A stretch of 64,000 nt of DNA from Mycolicibacterium anyangense (GCF_010731855.1 NZ_AP022620.1:2356001-2420000), one strand, 5' to 3'; numbered from the stretch's first letter, positions 32,543 through 47,250 are shown. Numbers and translations are program-made. The notes: generated by a model from the sequence alone, not told the origin.

Positions 32543-33793
32543 TTACACGCGTTCGATCTCTCCGCCAAGTCGCACCAGGTTCTCGACGAACAGCGGGTAG
32601 CCGCGGTCGATGTGAAACACGTCGTGAACTTCGGTTTCTCCGTCGGCGACCAGGCCCGCGAGCACCAGGCCGGCACCGGCGCGAATGTCCGAACACCACA
32701 CCGGCGCACTGGACAACTGCGGCAGACCGCGCACCACGGCGTGATGTCCATCAGTCCGTGCATCGGCGCCGAGGCGGATCATCTCCTCCACGAATCGGAA
32801 CCGCGCCTCGAACACGTTCTCGGTGATCATCGACGTGCCCTCGGCGACCGCCGCCAGGGCGATCGCCATCGGCTGCAGATCCGTCGGGAATCCGGGGAAC
32901 GGCAGCGTCGCCACATTGCACGCCTTCGGCCGCTCGTACTGGACGATCCGGAAACCGTCGTCGCTCTGCGTCACGGTGGCGCCGGCGTCATGCAGTTTGT
33001 GCAACACCAGTTGCAGGTGGGCCGGGTCCACACCGGTGACCGAGATGTCGCCGCGCGTCATCGCCGCCGCGATCCCCCACGTCGCCGCCACGATCCGGTC
33101 ACCGATCACCCGGTGCTCGGTCGGATGCAGCTTCGGGACTCCGGTGATGGTCAATGTCGATGTACCGGCGCCCTCGATCTGGGCGCCCATCTGGTTGAGC
33201 ATCTCGCACAGGTCGACGACATCAGGTTCCCGGGCGGCGTTGTGAATCGTGGTGACACCCTCGGCGACCACGGCTGCCATCAGGATGTTCTCGGTAGCAC
33301 CGACCGACGGGAACTCCAGCTGAATCTCGGCACCCCGCAAGTGATCGGCCGAGGCCACCACGCAGCCGTGCTCGATGTTGCACTCCGCCCCGAGCTGGCG
33401 CAGCCCTGACTGGTGCATATCGAGCGGGCGCGAGCCGATCGCGTCACCACCGGGTAGCGCAACACGGGCCCGCTTACACCGACCGACCAACGGGCCGAGC
33501 ACACACACCGATGCGCGGAACTGGCGGACCGCCGCGAAATCGGCTTCGTACTTCGGTTCGTCGGGCGACGTGATCCGCACAACCGAGCCATCGAGCTCCA
33601 CGTTGGCGCCCAGACCCCGCAGCACCTCAGCCATCAAGGGTACGTCGAGGATGTCCGGGCAGTTGGTGATCGTCGTGGTGCCCTCGGCCAGCAGGCTGGC
33701 CGCCATCAGCTTCAGGACGCTGTTCTTGGCGCCGCCCACCGCGACCTCACCAGACAGCCGGTTGCCGCCGGTCACCACAAAACGCTCGCCCAC
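32543..33793 (-). CDS. murA: UDP-N-acetylglucosamine 1-carboxyvinyltransferase
   Basis: 416 aa from GTG 33793 ([19 protein letters not shown]), the start matching the mycobacterial protein; longer frames upstream run into the divergent gene's promoter. First committed step of peptidoglycan synthesis, adding enolpyruvate from PEP. The active-site loop reads [12 protein letters not shown]: residue 117 is Asp instead of the Cys attacked by fosfomycin, the known cause of intrinsic fosfomycin resistance in mycobacteria. TAAACT sits 8 nt before the GTG, fitting a leaderless mRNA. It precedes the rrn operon on the same strand. Confidence 0.97.
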   Translation of the reverse strand: MGERFVVTGGNRLSGEVAVGGAKNSVLKLMAASLLAEGTTTITNCPDILDVPLMAEVLRGLGANVELDGSVVRITSPDEPKYEADFAAVRQFRASVCVLGPLVGRCKRARVALPGGDAIGSRPLDMHQSGLRQLGAECNIEHGCVVASADHLRGAEIQLEFPSVGATENILMAAVVAEGVTTIHNAAREPDVVDLCEMLNQMGAQIEGAGTSTLTITGVPKLHPTEHRVIGDRIVAATWGIAAAMTRGDISVTGVDPAHLQLVLHKLHDAGATVTQSDDGFRIVQYERPKACNVATLPFPGFPTDLQPMAIALAAVAEGTSMITENVFEARFRFVEEMIRLGADARTDGHHAVVRGLPQLSSAPVWCSDIRAGAGLVLAGLVADGETEVHDVFHIDRGYPLFVENLVRLGGEIERV

Positions 33794-33854
33794 GGTCGTT
33801 GAGTTTAGTGGAGCCAGCACCGACGGCCGTGGCAGTCGCCGGTACGGTTTAGCC

Positions 33855-34448
33855 ATGGGAGTCCACCTGACCCGCATCTATACCCGGACCGGCGACGACG
33901 GGACTTCGGGTCTGAGTGATTTCTCACGGGTCGAGAAGAGCGATCCGCGCCTCATCGCCTATGCCGACTGTGACGAGGCCAACGCCGCACTCGGCGTAGC
34001 GGTGGCGGTGGGCCAGCCGGAAGAGTCGCTGCGCACGGTGCTGGTCCAGATTCAGAACGACCTGTTCGACGCGGGTGCCGACCTGTCGACGCCGGTGGTC
34101 GAGAACCCGGAATATCCCCCGCTGCGGATCACCGGGCCCTACATCGAACGGCTCGAAGCGTGGTGTGACCATTACAACGACGGCCTGCCCGCGCTGAACT
34201 CGTTCATTCTTCCCGGCGGAACGGCGCTCTCGGCGCTGCTGCACGTCGCGCGAACGGTGACCCGGCGCGCCGAGCGATCGGCGTGGATTGCGGTCAAGGC
34301 CTATCCCGAGACCGTCAGCCCGCTGCCGGCCAGGTACCTGAACCGGCTCTCGGACCTGTTGTTCATCCTGTCTCGGGTGGCCAACCCGGACGGCGATGTG
34401 ATGTGGAAGCCGGGCGGAGCCGAGGCCGACCGGCCGACCACGACCTAG
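33855..34448 (+). CDS. PduO-type cob(I)alamin adenosyltransferase
   Basis: 197 aa from ATG 33855. It makes adenosylcobalamin from cob(I)alamin and ATP. Family blocks: [20 protein letters not shown] (ATP-binding N-terminus), [42 protein letters not shown] and the C-terminal [14 protein letters not shown]. The cofactor serves methylmalonyl-CoA mutase, the partner of the epimerase at 15810. TACGGT lies 6 nt before the ATG with no Shine-Dalgarno, so the transcript is probably leaderless. Same product as Rv1314c (recalled). Confidence 0.94.
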   Translation: MGVHLTRIYTRTGDDGTSGLSDFSRVEKSDPRLIAYADCDEANAALGVAVAVGQPEESLRTVLVQIQNDLFDAGADLSTPVVENPEYPPLRITGPYIERLEAWCDHYNDGLPALNSFILPGGTALSALLHVARTVTRRAERSAWIAVKAYPETVSPLPARYLNRLSDLLFILSRVANPDGDVMWKPGGAEADRPTTT

Positions 34449-34894
34449 CGGTCGGACGTGCGTCGCCGCGACCGCGGTGAAGGCCGCGACTCGACCCAGG
34501 ACAGAAACGCGGTGAGCGCACCACGGTCCAAGGCGATCTCATAGCCGCGGCGCCGCTCGGTGGTGGTGTCGTTGAGTTCGAGTACGACGATCTCGTCGGT
34601 CATGATGTCGAACTCGTCGCCCCGGGGTGCGCGCCGGGAGACGATGTCCAGCCCGCGCCGGCCGAGCCGACGATCCGGCCACCAGCGCAGGCTCGACAAC
34701 CGATAGAACCTGGCCTCGTCACCGGCGTACCGCACCACGCCGTGGCGCCAGCCGTGACCGCCGACCGCGGGGATATCCCGCAGGATCGCGGCCGTCCCAC
34801 CCTGGCGGAGCTTCCACAACCGGTAGCTCAGCGCCACGACGACGAGTGCCAGCACACTGATGAGCGCGCCCATGACCATCGTCGTCGCGCTCAT
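34445..34894 (-). CDS. DUF2550 membrane-anchored protein downstream of atpC
   Basis: 149 aa. One N-terminal membrane helix (MVMGALISVLALVVVALSYRLW) followed by a basic, beta-rich cytosolic domain (HGVVRYAGDEARFYRL, LGRRGLDIVSRRAPRGDEFD) and an Arg/Ser tail. This is the actinobacterial DUF2550 family (Rv1312 type), always placed after the ATP synthase genes in the cases I recall; its role is unknown. It starts 17 nt after the atpC stop and ends with a 4-bp tail overlap with the adenosyltransferase gene. Confidence 0.88.
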   Translation of the reverse strand: MSATTMVMGALISVLALVVVALSYRLWKLRQGGTAAILRDIPAVGGHGWRHGVVRYAGDEARFYRLSSLRWWPDRRLGRRGLDIVSRRAPRGDEFDIMTDEIVVLELNDTTTERRRGYEIALDRGALTAFLSWVESRPSPRSRRRTSDR

Positions 34895-34911
34895 CGGCCG
34901 CTGTCCCCGGG

Positions 34912-35277
34912 CTAGTCGAGCTGGCCGACGGCCCGCAGGCGGGCCCGGCCCCGAGCTGCGATCTCTGGATCGTCGCTGGCGGCATCGGACTTCGCCGCGT
35001 CCGCGTCGATCTCGGATTCGAACTCTGCAGACTCGGCGAGGATAGTCACACCCTCCTCGGTCACCGACAGGTAGCCACCGTCGACGGCGATCCGCAGATC
35101 GTCCTCACCCTCTCGCTCGACCCGCACCATCGCATCGTCGACCAGCTGGGCGACCAGCGGGATGTGCCGGGGCAGGATGCCGATCTCGCCGGATGTGGTG
35201 CGGGTGAAGACGAACTTCGCCTTGCCCGACCAGATCTTGCGCTCGACGGCGACGATGTCGACGTCCAATTCGGCCAT
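34912..35277 (-). CDS. atpC: ATP synthase epsilon subunit
   Basis: 121 aa: [20 protein letters not shown] and [20 protein letters not shown], then [18 protein letters not shown]. It is the central-stalk subunit coupling proton flow to catalysis. The C-terminal helical part is short and ends in a charged region, as in other mycobacteria, where epsilon is truncated relative to E. coli. Last ATP synthase gene of the operon. Confidence 0.96.
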   Translation of the reverse strand: MAELDVDIVAVERKIWSGKAKFVFTRTTSGEIGILPRHIPLVAQLVDDAMVRVEREGEDDLRIAVDGGYLSVTEEGVTILAESAEFESEIDADAAKSDAASDDPEIAARGRARLRAVGQLD

Positions 35278-35304
35278 CTCACATCACCTTTCGCGTTGTG
35301 AAAC

Positions 35305-37684
<2,380 letters not shown>

Positions 37685-37691
37685 TGGTTAC

Positions 37692-39341
37692 CTAGGCCTT
37701 CTTGGGGGCCGGCTTGTGGACCTTGACCGATTCCTTCTCCAGGTCCTCGGGATCGAGCGCCTCGGCGTTCTCGTCACCCACCACCACGGAGCTGCCGTCG
37801 GTGGTCAGGAAGCCCTTCTTGAAGTCGGCGATGACCGAGACCAGCTTCTCCTCGGCTTCTTCGGAGAGCTTCTTGCTCTCCTTGATGCCGGTGAGGATGT
37901 CGGCGTGGCTGGCCTTGACGTGCTCGAGGAATTCCGCCTCGAAGCGCGACACATCTTCGGCCGGAACCGAATCCAGATGCCCCTGGGTGCCGAGGAAGAT
38001 CGCGACCACCTGATCCTCGACAGCCAGCGGGCTGTACTGCGGCTGCTTGAGCAGCTCCACCAGGCGCACGCCACGGTCCAGCTGGGCCTTGGACGCGGCG
38101 TCCAGGTCGGAGGCGAAGGCGGCGAACGCCTCGAGCTCGCGGTACTGCGAGAGGTCCAGACGCAGCGAGCCGGCGACCTCCTTCATCGCCTTGATCTGCG
38201 CGGCACCACCGACGCGGGAGACCGACACACCGACGTTGATGGCCGGACGCACGCCCTGGTTGAACAGATCGGACTCCAGGAAGCACTGGCCGTCGGTGAT
38301 CGAGATGACGTTGGTGGGGATGAACGCCGAGATGTCGTTGGCCTTGGTCTCGATGATCGGCAGGCCGGTCATCGAGCCGCCGCCGAGTTCGTCGGACAGC
38401 TTGGCGCAACGCTCCAGCAGGCGGGAGTGCAGGTAGAAGACGTCACCGGGGAACGCCTCGCGGCCCGGCGGACGGCGCAGCAGCAGCGAGATGGCGCGGT
38501 AGGCGTCGGCCTGCTTGGACAGGTCGTCGAACACGATCAGGACGTGCTTGCCGTTGTACATCCAGTGCTGGCCGATGGCCGAACCGGTGTAGGGCGCAAG
38601 CCATTTGAAGCCGGCGGCATCAGAAGCCGGGGCGGCCACGATAGTGGTGTACTCCATCGCGCCGCCCTCCTCCAGCGCCCGCTTCACGCTGGCGATGGTG
38701 GAGCCCTTCTGGCCGACGGCGACGTATACGCAACGCACTTGCTGCTTGGGGTCACCGGTCTCCCAGGCTTCCCGCTGGTTGAGGATGGTGTCCACGCAAA
38801 CGGCGGTCTTGCCGGTCTTGCGGTCGCCGATGATGAGCTGGCGCTGACCGCGGCCGATCGGGGTCATGGCGTCGATGGCCTTGATACCGGTCTGCAGCGG
38901 CTCGCCGACGCTCTGGCGCTGCACCACCGAGGGGGCCTGAAGTTCCAGTGCGCGACGGGTCTCGGCCGCGATGTCGCCCTGGCCGTCGATCGGCTGGCCG
39001 AGCGGGTTGATGACGCGCCCGAGGAAGGCGTCGCCGACGGGCACCGAGAGCACCTCACCGGTGCGCTTGACCTGTTGGCCTTCTTCGATCTTCTCGAATT
39101 CACCGAGGATGACCGCGCCGACGCTGTGCTCGTCGAGGTTCAGAGCGACACCCAGGACGCCGCCGGGGAACTCGAGCAGTTCCTGGGTCATCACCGAGGG
39201 CAGACCCTCGACGTGGGCGATGCCGTCGCCGGCGTCGATCACGGTACCGATTTCCTCCCGGCCGGTGTCCGCCTCGAAGCTAGAGACGTAATCCTGGATG
39301 GCGCCCTGGATGTCGTCAGCCGAGATTGTCAACTCTGCCAT
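37692..39341 (-). CDS. atpA: ATP synthase alpha subunit
   Basis: 549 aa. Walker [17 protein letters not shown] near residue 170, followed by [16 protein letters not shown] and [16 protein letters not shown]. The C-terminus carries the mycobacterial extension ([19 protein letters not shown] and a Lys/Pro-rich end), shown in M. smegmatis to suppress ATP hydrolysis. Forms the alpha3beta3 head with AtpD. Confidence 0.98.
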   Translation of the reverse strand: MAELTISADDIQGAIQDYVSSFEADTGREEIGTVIDAGDGIAHVEGLPSVMTQELLEFPGGVLGVALNLDEHSVGAVILGEFEKIEEGQQVKRTGEVLSVPVGDAFLGRVINPLGQPIDGQGDIAAETRRALELQAPSVVQRQSVGEPLQTGIKAIDAMTPIGRGQRQLIIGDRKTGKTAVCVDTILNQREAWETGDPKQQVRCVYVAVGQKGSTIASVKRALEEGGAMEYTTIVAAPASDAAGFKWLAPYTGSAIGQHWMYNGKHVLIVFDDLSKQADAYRAISLLLRRPPGREAFPGDVFYLHSRLLERCAKLSDELGGGSMTGLPIIETKANDISAFIPTNVISITDGQCFLESDLFNQGVRPAINVGVSVSRVGGAAQIKAMKEVAGSLRLDLSQYRELEAFAAFASDLDAASKAQLDRGVRLVELLKQPQYSPLAVEDQVVAIFLGTQGHLDSVPAEDVSRFEAEFLEHVKASHADILTGIKESKKLSEEAEEKLVSVIADFKKGFLTTDGSSVVVGDENAEALDPEDLEKESVKVHKPAPKKA

Positions 39342-39434
39342 TGTGTTCTCCTCTTCGCGCCAGCGCTCATCGGGTGGCTTATGTCTTTCATGCCTGTGTT
39401 TTGGGTCTTGGGGGTTCGTCGCCTGGTCGGTCAG

Positions 39435-40766
39435 CTAGTCGGGCAATTTGGTGACTGCTGCGGCCAGCCGGGAGGACAGCGTTCCGTCGATCACCTCGTC
39501 GCCGACTGCGACCGAGAGGCCGCCCAGCACGGTGGGATCGGTGTTCAGCTGCACTGACACTGGGTGGTTGTAGATGCGGGTCAGCACCTGGGCGAGCCGG
39601 GTCCGCTGGGCGTCGCTGAGATCGGTAGCGGCATCCACGTGGGCCACGATCTCGCCCCGGCGGGCGACGGCAAGCTGTGCCAGCTCCAGCACGGCCTGGT
39701 CGGCCCGTTCACCGCGGAGCAGCTCCACCGTCTGCGTGAGCAGCGCGATCGCCGTGGCGTTGCCGCCGTTCTGCTGGCTCATGATGCTGCGGACCAGCCC
39801 GGCGCGCCCCTCGGTCGGCTTGGCGTAATCGCTGAGCAGCGAGGTCAATTGCGGCCGCTCATCGAGGATCCGGCTGAACCGGAACAGCTGCTCCTCGACC
39901 TCGTCGGCCTGGTTGTCGCGCTCGGCACGAACCACCAGGCTCAGCCGGGCGATGTGCTCGACGCCGTCGATCAGATCCGAGGTCTGCGACCACCGCACCG
40001 ACGCCGCGGTGTTGAGCAGGTCCAGCGTGGTGTCCGAGACCTTGCCCGCGAGCAGTCGCTGCAGGAGTTGCTTCTTGGCCTCGACCTCACCGGTGGCCTC
40101 GGCCAGGTGGCGGGCCAGGATCGGTTCGGCGACAAGCAGTTTCGAGACCGAAGCCAACTCGTCGGACAACGTCGACAAGGCCTCACCGGACAGGTCGGCC
40201 GAAACGGCGTCGAACTTCGCGACCACGGCGGCCTGGGCGTCCCGGCTGGCCGACCGGAGATCCGAGGAGACCTCCGGAGTGAAGGCGGCAGGCGCCATCG
40301 AGTCGAGTTCATCGAGGAACCGGTCGATGGTCGCGGCCTGAGCCTGCGGGTCGGCGACGTGAGCCCGAACGATCTCACCGGCCCGGCGCACCGACTCGGC
40401 GCCGAGATCCTGGCGGAGCTGACGGACCAGCTGGGCGCGCAGAAGCGCAACCTGCTGGCCGCCCTGAACCTTGATCCGCTCGACCTCGACGTCGGCCTGG
40501 GCGCGAAGCTGCTCGGCGATCCGCACCGAGTCGGTGCGGGCCTCCTCGACGATCCGGCCGGCCTCGGCCTTGGCCTCCGCGAGCCGCTCGGCGTGATGCT
40601 TGTCGGCATCGGCCAGGCGCTTGGCGGCCTTGGCGCTCTCGTCCAACTGGTTGCGCACGGCCTCCTGCTGGTTGGCCATCATGGTGCGTACCGGCGGCAC
40701 AACATACCGCCAGATGATCCAGATGATGACCAGGAAGCCGATGAGCTGTCCGATGAAGGTTGACAT
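39435..40766 (-). CDS. atpH: fused ATP synthase b'-delta subunit
   Basis: 443 aa, the fusion typical of mycobacteria. The N-terminus is a membrane anchor ([21 protein letters not shown]) and long stator helix (Lys/Glu/Ala-rich to about residue 110); the C-terminal half from about 250 is the delta domain, with [21 protein letters not shown] and [21 protein letters not shown]. It forms the peripheral stalk with AtpF. The segment between them (about 130-250) is an extra helical region found in the fused proteins. Confidence 0.95.
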   Translation of the reverse strand: MSTFIGQLIGFLVIIWIIWRYVVPPVRTMMANQQEAVRNQLDESAKAAKRLADADKHHAERLAEAKAEAGRIVEEARTDSVRIAEQLRAQADVEVERIKVQGGQQVALLRAQLVRQLRQDLGAESVRRAGEIVRAHVADPQAQAATIDRFLDELDSMAPAAFTPEVSSDLRSASRDAQAAVVAKFDAVSADLSGEALSTLSDELASVSKLLVAEPILARHLAEATGEVEAKKQLLQRLLAGKVSDTTLDLLNTAASVRWSQTSDLIDGVEHIARLSLVVRAERDNQADEVEEQLFRFSRILDERPQLTSLLSDYAKPTEGRAGLVRSIMSQQNGGNATAIALLTQTVELLRGERADQAVLELAQLAVARRGEIVAHVDAATDLSDAQRTRLAQVLTRIYNHPVSVQLNTDPTVLGGLSVAVGDEVIDGTLSSRLAAAVTKLPD

Positions 40767-40770
40767 TCTC

Positions 40771-41283
40771 CTACCGTCCCGGCGCTGACGCCGACGTGCT
40801 GGAAACCTCGACCCCGAGAACCCGGCTGGCCAAGGTCGCCGACAGGGTCTCGACCGACGAACTCAGATCCGCCGCGATCGCATCGCTTTGCACCTTGAGT
40901 TGGTCGGAGGCCTGCTGCAGGGTGGCCGCCACCTCTTCGTTGGCACGGCCGCGCATCTCGTCGAGGATCGCCCGACCTTCGGCGCGGGCCTGGTCGCGGA
41001 TTCCCGATGCCTCGGTGCGAGCCGCCTGCATCTCCTTCTGGAAGTCGGAGTCTGCGGCGGCTTCCTGCTCGGCAGCCTTGCGGTTGTCCTCGGTGGTCTT
41101 GACGACCATCGCCTCGCGCTCACCGAGCACCTTCTGGACCGGCGGTACGACGAACTTGCCGATCACGCCCAGCACGATCAAGAAGATGGCCAGCACGAAG
41201 AAGAAGGTGCCGTTGGGGATGAGGAAGTTCGACGTGCCGCCGCCTTCCTCAGCCGCCAACAAGGTGACGCTGTGCTCCCCCAT
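40771..41283 (-). CDS. atpF: ATP synthase b subunit
   Basis: 170 aa: one membrane helix ([21 protein letters not shown]) and a charged coiled helix ([20 protein letters not shown] onward). Peripheral-stalk partner of the b'-delta fusion. Four nt separate it from the downstream gene and 5 nt from atpE. Confidence 0.96.
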   Translation of the reverse strand: MGEHSVTLLAAEEGGGTSNFLIPNGTFFFVLAIFLIVLGVIGKFVVPPVQKVLGEREAMVVKTTEDNRKAAEQEAAADSDFQKEMQAARTEASGIRDQARAEGRAILDEMRGRANEEVAATLQQASDQLKVQSDAIAADLSSSVETLSATLASRVLGVEVSSTSASAPGR

Positions 41284-41288
41284 GCCGG

Positions 41289-42367
<1,079 letters not shown>

Positions 42368-42374
42368 GGTGTGC

Positions 42375-42842
42375 TCAATCCTTCGGTGCTTCGTCTGGGG
42401 TGCCCGACCCCGCGGCTACAACGTCACTGTCGTCACCCGTGCGAATTTTCTTCCACACCGGCAACGCAGTACTCAAAACAAGCAAAACCTGGAACAACGC
42501 CAGGCCAAAAAGGACTCCAAGGCCGCTGGGCCGGAAGGCGAACGCGATCGCCAGGCCGATGGCGCTGATGACCAGCAGCCGGGTGGCGGAGTTGAGCGCC
42601 ATCTTGCGCTTGAGGGGGTGGTCCTCGGCGGTGATCGACTCGACCGAGCGCTGGACGAGGATCGCGTTGGTCAGGCCCAGCGCCAGACCGACGCCGAAGA
42701 ACACGCCGAACATGATGTAGCCGGCCCAGGCTGCCAGGCCCACGGCGACGGCGGTCAGGGCAAGGCAGATCGCAAGCAGCCGAACGGGCCGGAAGGCAAC
42801 GGACGGAAACACCAACGGCGCATCTTGCGCTGGCGTCGTCAC
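42375..42842 (-). CDS. atpI: ATP synthase I-like membrane protein, first gene of the atp operon
   Basis: 155 aa from GTG 42842 with GAGGTG 5 nt upstream. Four hydrophobic segments ([74 protein letters not shown]). The position and layout are those of the mycobacterial AtpI-like protein (Rv1303), which may help c-ring assembly or ion supply. Upstream, a 237-bp gap separates it from wecA and probably holds the operon promoter. Confidence 0.85.
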   Translation of the reverse strand: MTTPAQDAPLVFPSVAFRPVRLLAICLALTAVAVGLAAWAGYIMFGVFFGVGLALGLTNAILVQRSVESITAEDHPLKRKMALNSATRLLVISAIGLAIAFAFRPSGLGVLFGLALFQVLLVLSTALPVWKKIRTGDDSDVVAAGSGTPDEAPKD

Positions 42843-43079
42843 AGGTTCACCTCAATCTTGCGTTGTCGAGAGCTGGCCGAAGCGATTCTTGCGTGGCCCG
42901 CCGAGAGCGTATCGGACGGCGACGGGCGCGCTGGAATCACCCAAGGGGCAGCTCCCTTTGTCGGTCATAAAGCGGCTCACCGGAGGTGAATCCGACGGGC
43001 CGGGGGCCGGCAACCCGCGAGGTTTCTTTCGGGTTCTGCCAGCACCGTACCACATGGTAGACGGCCCTAAATACGTCTA

Positions 43080-44270
43080 CTACTCCGCGTCGTAAATCTC
43101 GTCGTAGTCGTCGTCTCCACGGCGCAGCAACGGGATCAGCGTGACCACCACGGCGACCACGATCGCGGCCAGCATGACCCCTCCGGTGTAGCGCGGATCG
43201 AAGAAGATCGTGCTCGCCGCGCCCAGCGCGACGATGCCCACCCACAAGTAGATGAGCAGGACAACGCGCCGGTGGGAGTGGCCGATCTGCAGCAGCCGGT
43301 GGTGCAGGTGCATCTTGTCGGGGCTGAACGGGCTGAGCCCCGCCCTGGTGCGGCGCACGATGGCCAGCAGCATGTCCAGGGCAGGCACGAACATCACCGC
43401 CACCACCAGCAGGAACGGTGACAGCAGCGCGAACACGTCGCGGGCGCCGTAGGCGCTCTGCGAGATCGGCCCCGCCGCGGTGGTGGAGGCGGCGGCCAGC
43501 ATCAGCCCGATCAGCATCGAGCCGGAGTCCCCCATGAAGATCTTGGCCCGGTAGAAGTTGTGCGGCAGGAATCCCAGGCAGGCGCCGGCCAGCACGACGG
43601 AGATGACGGCGGGCGGATAGAACAGCACGTCGCCGCCATGGTCACGGAGCAGCCCGACCGAGAAGATACAGATCGCCGAGGCGGTGATCAGGCCAAGCCC
43701 GGCGGCCAGGCCGTCGAGCCCGTCGACGAAGTTCATCGCGTTGACGATCGACACCGTCAGCGCCAGCGTCAGCAGGATCGATGACACCTGGTCGAGCACG
43801 ATGGTGCCCACCCCGCCGAACGGGATGTAGAGCACGCTCCACGCCACGCCCATGGTGACCAGCACGCTGGCGGCGGTGATCTGGCCGGCGAACTTCGTCA
43901 GAGCATCCAATCCCCAGCGGTCGTCGATCAGCCCGATACCCATGATCAGGCCGCCGGCCACCACCACCGCCGGCATGCCGGAGGAATAGATGAAGCCGCG
44001 GGTGAGCGCCGGGAGCTGGGAGGCCAGGAACACCGCGGCCACCACCCCGAGGTACATCGCCAGCCCGCCCATCCGGGGCGTCGGGCGGGTGTGCACGTCA
44101 CGCTCACGGGGGTAGGCCAGGGCACCGGCACGGGTGGCCATCACCCGGACCCAGCCGGTGGCGAAATAGGTGATGATCGCGGCGGTCAGGCCGACGAGTG
44201 CCAACTCCCGCAACGGAACACCGGCACCGCGGTCAGACAGCGCGAGAACAACTTCAGATCCGCTGACCAT
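43080..44270 (-). CDS. wecA: decaprenyl-phosphate GlcNAc-1-phosphate transferase
   Basis: 396 aa, about 10-11 membrane segments. It transfers GlcNAc-1-phosphate to decaprenyl phosphate, starting the linker unit that joins arabinogalactan to peptidoglycan. Signature acid motifs: GIGLIDDRWGLDALTKF, NAMNFVDGLDGLAAG and HNFYRAKIFMGDSGSMLIGL. Start ATG 44270. Lies between tsaC and the atp operon, the order recalled for Rv1302 (rfe/wecA). Confidence 0.96.
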   Translation of the reverse strand: MVSGSEVVLALSDRGAGVPLRELALVGLTAAIITYFATGWVRVMATRAGALAYPRERDVHTRPTPRMGGLAMYLGVVAAVFLASQLPALTRGFIYSSGMPAVVVAGGLIMGIGLIDDRWGLDALTKFAGQITAASVLVTMGVAWSVLYIPFGGVGTIVLDQVSSILLTLALTVSIVNAMNFVDGLDGLAAGLGLITASAICIFSVGLLRDHGGDVLFYPPAVISVVLAGACLGFLPHNFYRAKIFMGDSGSMLIGLMLAAASTTAAGPISQSAYGARDVFALLSPFLLVVAVMFVPALDMLLAIVRRTRAGLSPFSPDKMHLHHRLLQIGHSHRRVVLLIYLWVGIVALGAASTIFFDPRYTGGVMLAAIVVAVVVTLIPLLRRGDDDYDEIYDAE

Positions 44271-44315
44271 TTGGACAAACCGTACTGCACCAAGCTGTGA
44301 CCGCAGCCGCGCCGA

Positions 44316-44969
44316 TCAAGCGGTCAGTGCCGCGACCTCGATGCCGAGAACATCGGCAATGGCCTGGGCGCTGACCGGCCCCTCACGCAGCAGCCGGGGC
44401 TCCGCACCGGTGAGGTCGACGATGGTGGAGGCTGCCTGCTCCTGCGACGGCCCGGCGTCGAGGTAGACCTGCACCAGATCGCCGAGCTGACGCTGCGCCT
44501 CCTCGGCCGTGGTGGCCGCCGGGCGCCCGGAGATGTTCGCACTGGAGACCGCCATCGGCCCGGTTTCGCGAAGCAACTCGATGGCCACCGGGTGCATCGG
44601 CATGCGCAGCATAACGGTGCCCCGGGCGTCGCCGAGGTCCCATTGCAGCGACGGGGCCTGCCGCACCACCAGGCTCAGGGCTCCGGGCCAGAACGCCCGG
44701 ATGAGTTCGCGGGCCGCGTGCGGGACGGTGTAGACCAGGCCTTCGATGGTGTGCCAGGACCCGACCAGCACGCCGACCGGCATGTCGCGGCCCCGGCCCT
44801 TGGCCGCGAGCAGGCTGGCGACGGCGTTGCTGTCGAACGCATCGGCGCCCAGGCCGTAGACGGTGTCGGTGGGCATGACGACCAACCGGCCGCTCTTGAC
44901 CGCGGCGGCGGCCGCCGCGACGGCCTCTTGGCGCCGGGTGTTGTCGGCGCAGTCGAATACCTGGGTCAC
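44316..44969 (-). CDS. L-threonylcarbamoyladenylate synthase (Sua5/YciO/YrdC)
   Basis: 217 aa. It makes the TC-AMP used for the universal t6A37 tRNA modification. Blocks: VVMPTDTVYGLGADAFDSNAV, AAKGRGRDMPVGVLVGS, TVMLRMPMHPVAIELLRE and GPMAVSSANISGRPAATTAE. GTG start 44969 overlaps the prmC stop (GTGA), so the genes are translationally coupled. Confidence 0.95.
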   Translation of the reverse strand: MTQVFDCADNTRRQEAVAAAAAAVKSGRLVVMPTDTVYGLGADAFDSNAVASLLAAKGRGRDMPVGVLVGSWHTIEGLVYTVPHAARELIRAFWPGALSLVVRQAPSLQWDLGDARGTVMLRMPMHPVAIELLRETGPMAVSSANISGRPAATTAEEAQRQLGDLVQVYLDAGPSQEQAASTIVDLTGAEPRLLREGPVSAQAIADVLGIEVAALTA

Positions 44970-45841
44970 GTTGGCTCCTCCATGCCCGTCCTGCGGGCCG
45001 TCACAAATCGCGGCCGGCCCGCCAGATCACGGCGCGCGGTGATCGCTGTGAAAAGTCCAGTGCGGCTGATGGTTTCAACCGTCTGCTGGGATGTTGTGTC
45101 GTCGTGCTCGATGGCCAGCCACCCTCCCGGCCGCAGCCAGCGCCCCGCGTGGCCGACGATCGGGCCGATCACCGCCATGCCGTCCGGACCGCCGAACAAC
45201 GCGTGGGCCGGGTCATGCTGGGCGACTTCGGGTTCCAGCTCGGCACCGGCTGGGATGTAGGGCGGGTTGGACACCACGAGGTCGACCGTACCGTCCAGCT
45301 CCCCAAGCAGCTCGGGCACGGTGACGTCGGCGCTCACCAGCTCGACCGGGGCGGCATCGGCGTTGCGCCGGGCGTACTCGAGTGCGGTGGGATCGTCGTC
45401 GACGGCGATCACCCGGGCGTCCGGCCGGGCCGCGGCCATCGCGATCGCCAGCGCACCCGACCCGGTGCACAGGTCCACGATGACCGGCCCAGCTGGGAGA
45501 GGTTGGGCCAGAGTCCATTCCAGCAGTGCCTCGGTCTCGGGCCGCGGGATGAACACCCCGGGGCCCACTCGCAGCTGGAGCGACCCGAAGGCCGCGGTAC
45601 CGGTCAGGTGCTGGAGGGGCACCCGTTGGGACCGCCGGGCGATCACCTGGTCGTAGTGCTCATAGAAGTCCGGGCCGGGCGGGTCGATCGTCACCAGCCG
45701 GCCCCGTTCGACACCCACCACATGGGCCGCCAGCAGCTCGGCATCGGTTCGCGCCGAATCAATCCCGGCCCGGGCGAGGGTCGCGGCGGCGGAGTCGATG
45801 GCTCGGCGCAGCTGGCTCGGGCCGATGGCTCGGTTCGTCAT
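44966..45841 (-). CDS. prmC: peptide chain release factor N5-glutamine methyltransferase
   Basis: 291 aa. Methylates the Gln of the GGQ motif of release factors, including PrfA encoded just upstream. SAM-binding region VIVDLCTGSGALAIAMA and the catalytic NPPY in VDLVVSNPPYIPAGAEL near residue 188. ATG start lies 8 nt after the prfA stop. Confidence 0.96.
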   Translation of the reverse strand: MTNRAIGPSQLRRAIDSAAATLARAGIDSARTDAELLAAHVVGVERGRLVTIDPPGPDFYEHYDQVIARRSQRVPLQHLTGTAAFGSLQLRVGPGVFIPRPETEALLEWTLAQPLPAGPVIVDLCTGSGALAIAMAAARPDARVIAVDDDPTALEYARRNADAAPVELVSADVTVPELLGELDGTVDLVVSNPPYIPAGAELEPEVAQHDPAHALFGGPDGMAVIGPIVGHAGRWLRPGGWLAIEHDDTTSQQTVETISRTGLFTAITARRDLAGRPRFVTARRTGMEEPT

Positions 45842-45849
45842 GTCCGGCC

Positions 45850-46926
45850 CTAGGCCTGGGCGAGCCGGGCTTGCTTGTCGGCCTCGCCCAGCGCGTCGAG
45901 CAGCGCGTCCATATCGCCGTCGAGAACCTGGTCGAGGTTGTGCGCCTTGAAATTGATCCGGTGGTCGGCGATCCGGTTCTCCGGGAAGTTGTACGTGCGG
46001 ATCCGCTCGCTGCGGTCGACGGTGCGGATCTGACTGGCACGGTCGGCCGAGGCGTCAGCCTGGGCCTGCTCCTCGGCCAGCGCCTGCAGTCGCGCAGCCA
46101 GCACCTGCATGGCGCGGGCCTTGTTCTGCAGCTGAGACCGTTCGTTCTGACAGGTGACCACGATGTTGGTGGGCAGGTGGGTGATGCGCACCGCGGAGTC
46201 GGTGGTGTTCACGCCCTGACCACCCTTGCCGGAAGACCGGTAGACGTCGATACGCAGATCGGACTCGTCGATCGCCACCTGCTCGACCTCTTCGGGCTCG
46301 GGGTACACCAACACCCCGGCCGCCGAGGTGTGCACCCGGCCCTGCGATTCGGTGACCGGCACCCGCTGCACCCGATGCACGCCGCCTTCGAACTTCAGCC
46401 GGGCCCACACGCCGTCGGCGGAGTCGCCCTTGCTCCGGATGGACAGCGTCGCGTCCTTGTAGCCGCCGAGGTCACTGGTGGTTTCGTCGAGCACGGTGAC
46501 GGTCCAGCCGTGCCGCTCGGCGTAGCGGATGTACATCCTGGCCAGGTCGGCGGCGAACAGGGCCGACTCCTCGCCGCCCTCACCGGATTTCACCTCGAGC
46601 ACGATGTCGTCGGCGTCGTGCGGGTCACGCGGGGCCAGCAGGTCGGTGAGGTGCGCGTCGAGTTCGGCCACCCGGGCCTCGAGCTCGGGGACCTCGGCGG
46701 CGAACGACGTATCCTCGGCGGCCAGTTCGCGGGCGGCCTCCAGATCACCGCGCGCCGTCTCCAGCCTGCGGTAGGTGGCGACGATCGGTGCGAGCTGGGC
46801 GAAGCGCCGTCCGACCCGGCGGGCATTGGCCGCATCGCCGTGCAGGTCGGGATCGGAGAGCTGACGCTCGAGGTCTGCGTGCTCGGCGAGCACGGTGTCG
46901 ACTGCCATCGCGGCTTGTTGCGCCAT
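45850..46926 (-). CDS. prfA: peptide chain release factor 1
   Basis: 358 aa from ATG 46926; an ATG directly upstream (46929) is equally possible. Recognises UAA/UAG: tripeptide anticodon region in domain 2 and the GGQ motif at about residue 236 in [20 protein letters not shown]. The N-terminal [20 protein letters not shown] is the family start. Target of PrmC, the next gene. Confidence 0.96.
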   Translation of the reverse strand: MAQQAAMAVDTVLAEHADLERQLSDPDLHGDAANARRVGRRFAQLAPIVATYRRLETARGDLEAARELAAEDTSFAAEVPELEARVAELDAHLTDLLAPRDPHDADDIVLEVKSGEGGEESALFAADLARMYIRYAERHGWTVTVLDETTSDLGGYKDATLSIRSKGDSADGVWARLKFEGGVHRVQRVPVTESQGRVHTSAAGVLVYPEPEEVEQVAIDESDLRIDVYRSSGKGGQGVNTTDSAVRITHLPTNIVVTCQNERSQLQNKARAMQVLAARLQALAEEQAQADASADRASQIRTVDRSERIRTYNFPENRIADHRINFKAHNLDQVLDGDMDALLDALGEADKQARLAQA

Positions 46927-47016
46927 CAACCCTCCTTCACCTCAACTGTGCCCGAACGCAGACCGACGCCCGGCCTCTCGCGGATCATCGCGACAGAGCG
47001 GGCGTCGGTGAGGCAG

Positions 47017-47250
47017 CTACTTGTCGGCCGACTCCGCAGCCGTCTTGCGCTTGCCGTAGCGCTTCTCGAAGCGGGCCACGCGGCCGCCGCTGTCGAGGAT
47101 CTTCTGCTTGCCGGTGTAGAAGGGATGGCACTGCGAGCAGACCTCGACCACGATGTGGCCGCCTTCCTTGGTGCTGCGCGTGGTGAACGTGTTGCCACAG
47201 CCGCAGACCACGGTGGTCTCGGCGTAGGCAGGGTGAATGCCTGTCTTCAT
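47017..47250 (-). CDS. rpmE: 50S ribosomal protein L31 (zinc-binding form)
   Basis: 77 aa. [20 protein letters not shown] with CxC and [16 protein letters not shown] with CxxC: the zinc-holding (C+) form, which mycobacteria replace with a Zn-free paralogue in zinc starvation. Basic C-terminal tail. First gene of the rpmE-prfA-prmC-tsaC group. In recalled M. tuberculosis order it is next to rho; here 6.9 kb separates them. Confidence 0.97.
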   Translation of the reverse strand: MKTGIHPAYAETTVVCGCGNTFTTRSTKEGGHIVVEVCSQCHPFYTGKQKILDSGGRVARFEKRYGKRKTAAESADK

